A stretch of DNA of 64,000 nt from Hygrocybe punicea (Eukaryota > Basidiomycota > Agaricomycetes > Agaricales > Hygrophoraceae), in assembly GCA_963556145.1 (NCBI GenBank), contig OY744471.1, forward strand, positions 5,883,590-5,947,589, in the 5' to 3' direction. Made by a program: the position numbers and the translations under genes. Numbering within the stretch: the first letter of the stretch is position 1; each line of letters opens with the position of its first letter. A model generated the notes under the pieces. The model was not told the origin of the DNA, searched no databases, and saw only the letters and a program-made list of their open reading frames with translations. Below, in pieces: positions 61,114 to 64,000 of this stretch.

Positions 61114-61878
61114 GGTTGGTGATTTTAGGGTGACTCCTCTCCCACGCGGCTACATATCGGTACCATCTTTGGCTGATAATTCAATATTTGTTAAGCTCTG
61201 GAAATCAATGGGGGTAAAAAGCTTTGGGGTAAAAAGTCAATCAGCATGTGACTACTGCAAAGACCCCGGACACATGATACTCTATTTTACTCGTGTTTGA
61301 AGGTAGCATTCAACTATAACTATATAGTTTCTGAAGTGTCATGCATACTATACACTGAAATCCAGTGGTTTTACCAATACAGCATTCAATGGCTTCTTTG
61401 CACTCTGAAGACCCTAATATAAATGCTATGAATTTGTTGCATCCAAACTATCTTTAAAATTGTCACAGGCAATTCAGAAATGGATGACGGAACAACTTTA
61501 TTTGTTTCTTTACAACTTATAGTCAAGATTTAACCTAACACTCCACAAGTCATGTTATGGTCACCAAAAATCCATCTCCTGCCTGAGGGCAACTCCCAAA
61601 AATAATGTAAATTCACCTGGCCTACATCTAAACACATTCGAATTTTCATAGGCATCACATTTCTTGTATATCCGTTAATCAGTTAATCTTGGTCTCATAT
61701 GACAGGCTATTATGAGTGAGACAGGCCCTGTGGCCATCCATTGCCAAATTAGTTGTAATTATTTTAGGATATGTATGTCAAAATTTACTCATTCACGATG
61801 CCATCATGTTTGCGGTGTGACTTGGGTGGGTCTCGCAACAATAATAACTTTCAGTCACATGACAACATCAGGTTACTT
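61114..61878. other. Intergenic stretch with a MITE terminus
   Basis: No gene supported. TACAGCATTCAATGGCTTCT at 61378 matches the ends of the MITE at 10832. I could not find the opposite terminus. Confidence 0.55.
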
Positions 61879-63474
61879 ATGTCCTCCAAGTCTTTGTTCG
61901 ACGAAGATGAAGGTCTCTGGGCCCAGTCTTGCACGGAACTCAACAAGCCTATTTCCAAGTGGTCTTTTGAGAATCATCTAATTTGCATCGGAAATGATAC
62001 ATTTACACTAGATCAGGCTGACAACAATCGAACTGCCTTCGAGCTTGCGATATTCGATGTTCACTTCACCTACTGGATGTCAACCAGAGAATATCTCGAT
62101 GAAACAGTTCAATATACTCGTAATTTTAACTACCATTCCCGATTGCGCTCAGCGGTGGAAGATACTTTCCGAAAAGCCAAAAACGACTCGTTTACCACCC
62201 CTCCAATCATGACCCCCTGGTTCTGGAGGACGTTTGCTATGTGCACCCACACCGACAAGGGTCGTGGGACATTTATGGATCTTGCCACCCAACATGGACT
62301 ACAAGGATTACTGAAGCATCCCCCACAGTATGGAGGTACCTCCTTTGTTAAGAATGAAACATGCATCCCACTGACATCGGTCACAGACTGGCATAGTACT
62401 CTTCAGAAATCAGGCTTTGATTCATACCTGTTGAAATGGCTTGCAATAGCTGAGGACCACCTTGGGGGGCCAAAGAAACCAAACACCTTGCACTGTTGGC
62501 AATTCGACGTCCTCAACCTTGGCCATCCTAACAGAAGTACAGATGGTAGGAAATTTGCCATTCTTCCAGAATGAAATGCATCAGAATCATGACCAGATGA
62601 TATATTTTCAGCGTTTACCGATACAAATTGACAAATTTTTCTGACAGCCGAAGAAAAAGATACTAAGCCTTGGAATTGGATTGTCTGCGATCCATCATTT
62701 CTACGAAATTCAACCCAGGCTCATGTTAATCACAAACATCTGCAGCGTCTATTATACCAAAAATGGGTTGATGATGAACTGATTAACTCCTACATGGAGC
62801 TTTGCAGAGAGGCAGTAACCAGGAACCCTACAACAACAATACTCTGTTCTTTCTTCTGGCAGAAAATTTCAGAAAAGGGAGGTGTGACCAGCTCTGGAGC
62901 CAAATATATCAGGGCAATGGTAAGATCAGCCGGTTCATCCCTATTCTGCCTTCATACCCCGCTCCTGAAATTGGTTAGACAGAAGAAAAGGTTAATAAAA
63001 ACAATATCAACATACCGAGCATTGTTTCCCAAGTGAAAAATATCCTCATCCCTATCCAAATCGACTCTCATTGGCTAATACTCCAAATGAATACCGAACA
63101 AAAGAGCTGGCGATTTCTGGACAGTTTGAAGGATCATATAGGTAGAAAATTACGCAACAAAATTATCAAGGTTTTTATATTTCTCCCAAGAATATTCAAA
63201 GTATGTGTCATACTAACGCTCAGGCTAGACCGTAACCATGTTCTTTCAGAATCACGACGTTGATCTCAAAAGTTGGAGGATCGATCACAACATTTTAACC
63301 CCTCAGCAAGTGGGAAATGTCGATTGTGGCATTTTTGTATGTCAGTTTGTGAAATGCATTGCCTGTGGCTTGCGAGTCGTCAAGTGGACTCCAAAGGAGA
63401 TAAAGTGGTTACGTTGCATGATGATAATGGAGCTTCGGAGTAGGAGTCTTAGGATTGAACAAAATACTGAATAG
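61879..63474 (+). CDS. Ulp1-type cysteine protease with N-terminal extension (copy E)
   Basis: Start at the ATG at 61879 (MSSKSLFDEDEGLW). The N-terminal exon contains FELAIFDVHFTYWMSTRE and PIMTPWFWRTFAMCTHT, clearly parallel to the gene at 56115-57711. After the intron near 62545, exons give KWVDDELINSYMELC, ILIPIQIDSHWLILQM (His), WRFLDSLKD (Asp) and QQVGNVDCGIFVCQFVKC (Gln, Cys). The catalytic triad plus Gln is complete. Function by family is cleavage of SUMO or similar modifiers; the substrate is unknown. It ends at the stop at 63472-63474. Confidence 0.8.
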
Positions 63475-63689
63475 TACTAGTATTCGGTTAGCATGGATAG
63501 ACTTTTTTCTTCATTTCGAGTGACCCGATATTGCACCCAGCTGGAGTGCTTCAGTATGGATCCAGCAAATATTAATATCGTCATATGTCTTGCAGTCCCA
63601 ATCCAATGACATGATATTGATATTTTATAGACCATTCAAAGGAAATATAACCACCCTGATGGTGTGTAAATATATTGGGGAAAAAACAG

Positions 63690-64000
63690 CTACGATAACT
63701 CAGATAGTTTGCTGAACATATCTGAGCTGAAATTAATTCCTGGGGGCGTGGACTTTCCACTGCTATCCTTATTCAAACAAAAACCATTGTTTACCCAACG
63801 AAATAATCCTGCAGCGGCATATTGTGTAAAGGAGTATCTTGTCTCGCCAGGTTGAATCTGAACGTTGGAATGACGAAACAGCGCAGAGGGAATGAGAATG
63901 GTTGAACCTGGTGGGAAACGCACGACAAGTTTCAAATCCCACAGAACCAGATGTCCTCCGAGATCGGGGTTGAACTGGCCCAGTGAGGTTATGGCACACC
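63690..64000 (-). CDS. C-terminal part of a double-stranded-beta-helix-like Agaricomycete protein
   Basis: Partial, cut by the window edge. The frame reads GGHLVLWDLKLVVRFPPG, STILIPSALFRHSNVQI, ETRYSFTQYAAAGLFRWVNN and ends at 63690. The glycine-histidine, proline-glycine turn and later His and Arg recall a 2-oxoglutarate-dioxygenase-type barrel, a pattern seen in widespread mushroom proteins of unknown function. Family and product cannot be named from this piece. Confidence 0.5.
   Translation of the reverse strand, partial: CAITSLGQFNPDLGGHLVLWDLKLVVRFPPGSTILIPSALFRHSNVQIQPGETRYSFTQYAAAGLFRWVNNGFCLNKDSSGKSTPPGINFSSDMFSKLSELS

Overview
This 64 kb window looks like a transposon-rich, gene-poor-to-moderate stretch of a filamentous basidiomycete genome (Agaricomycete). 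The evidence is short GT-AG introns of about 45-75 nt in almost every gene, interstitial TTAGGG-type repeats near 2.74 kb, and gene families typical of expanded Agaricomycete repertoires: a TET/JBP-like dioxygenase, large JmjC proteins, BAH-PHD proteins, REase-kinase effector-like genes and many Ulp1/C48 proteases. The species assignment is an inference from gene content.

Layout. 1-3.4 kb: no convincing gene; CT-rich DNA, a phased array of 14 TCAYGTGA octamers (2.25-2.58 kb), interstitial telomere-like repeats and a 70-bp-arm hairpin. 3.5-8.5 kb (-): an intact five-exon, 1,592-aa Ulp1-fusion protein (gene A), divergent from a BAH-PHD gene (+, 8.7-10.0 kb). 10.2-11.2 kb: foldback DNA and a TA-flanked MITE. 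11.9-16.5 kb (-): a large gene with a C-terminal JmjC domain that has lost its HxD motif. 16.6-18.1 kb: repeat family copy 1 abutting a 957-bp element with inverted termini. 18.1-20.1 kb (-): PD-(D/E)XK plus protein kinase. 20.7-22.15 kb (-): TET/JBP-like dioxygenase. 23.1-23.55 kb: repeat copy 2. 24.5-25.7 kb (+): an Ulp1/SENP protease. 26.2-27.9 kb (-) and 28.1-31.4 kb (+): a divergent pair of multi-exon genes of unknown function. 31.8-32.7 kb: a MITE followed by repeat copy 3. 33.1-35.4 kb (-): JmjC protein with intact Fe ligands, whose first ATG abuts the terminal inverted repeat of a 3.9 kb PIF/Harbinger element (35.4-39.3 kb; transposase plus Myb/SANT partner). 40.1-40.9 kb (-) and 42.0-43.95 kb (+): decayed copies of ribosomal protein eS6 and an OPT oligopeptide transporter. 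44.9-47.1 kb: two unrelated minisatellites, both with a period of about 150 bp, a GCTGGT microsatellite with an embedded hairpin, and AT-rich repeats. 48.2-49.35 kb (-): sirtuin. 50.6-51.2 kb: a 240-bp tandem repeat carrying an exon-like unit. 51.4-55.7 kb (+): paralogue B of gene A, with an in-frame TGA and a degraded protease triad. 56.1-57.7 kb (-) and 61.9-63.5 kb (+): a second pair of Ulp1 paralogues in inverted orientation. 58.7-59.2 kb: a 447-bp perfect-looking palindrome made from a repeat seen once as a single copy at 47.4 kb. 59.2-61.1 kb (-): another kinase-domain protein. 63.7-64 kb (-): end of a further Agaricomycete-type protein cut by the window edge.

Taken together, the recognisable genes are strikingly enriched for chromatin or SUMO chemistry: five Ulp1-type genes, two JmjC, one TET/JBP, one BAH-PHD, one sirtuin. 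The most promising undescribed item is the gene A/gene B family, in which an Ulp1-type cysteine protease is fused to about 1,280 residues I cannot assign. It is present as one apparently active and one apparently dying copy in the same window.
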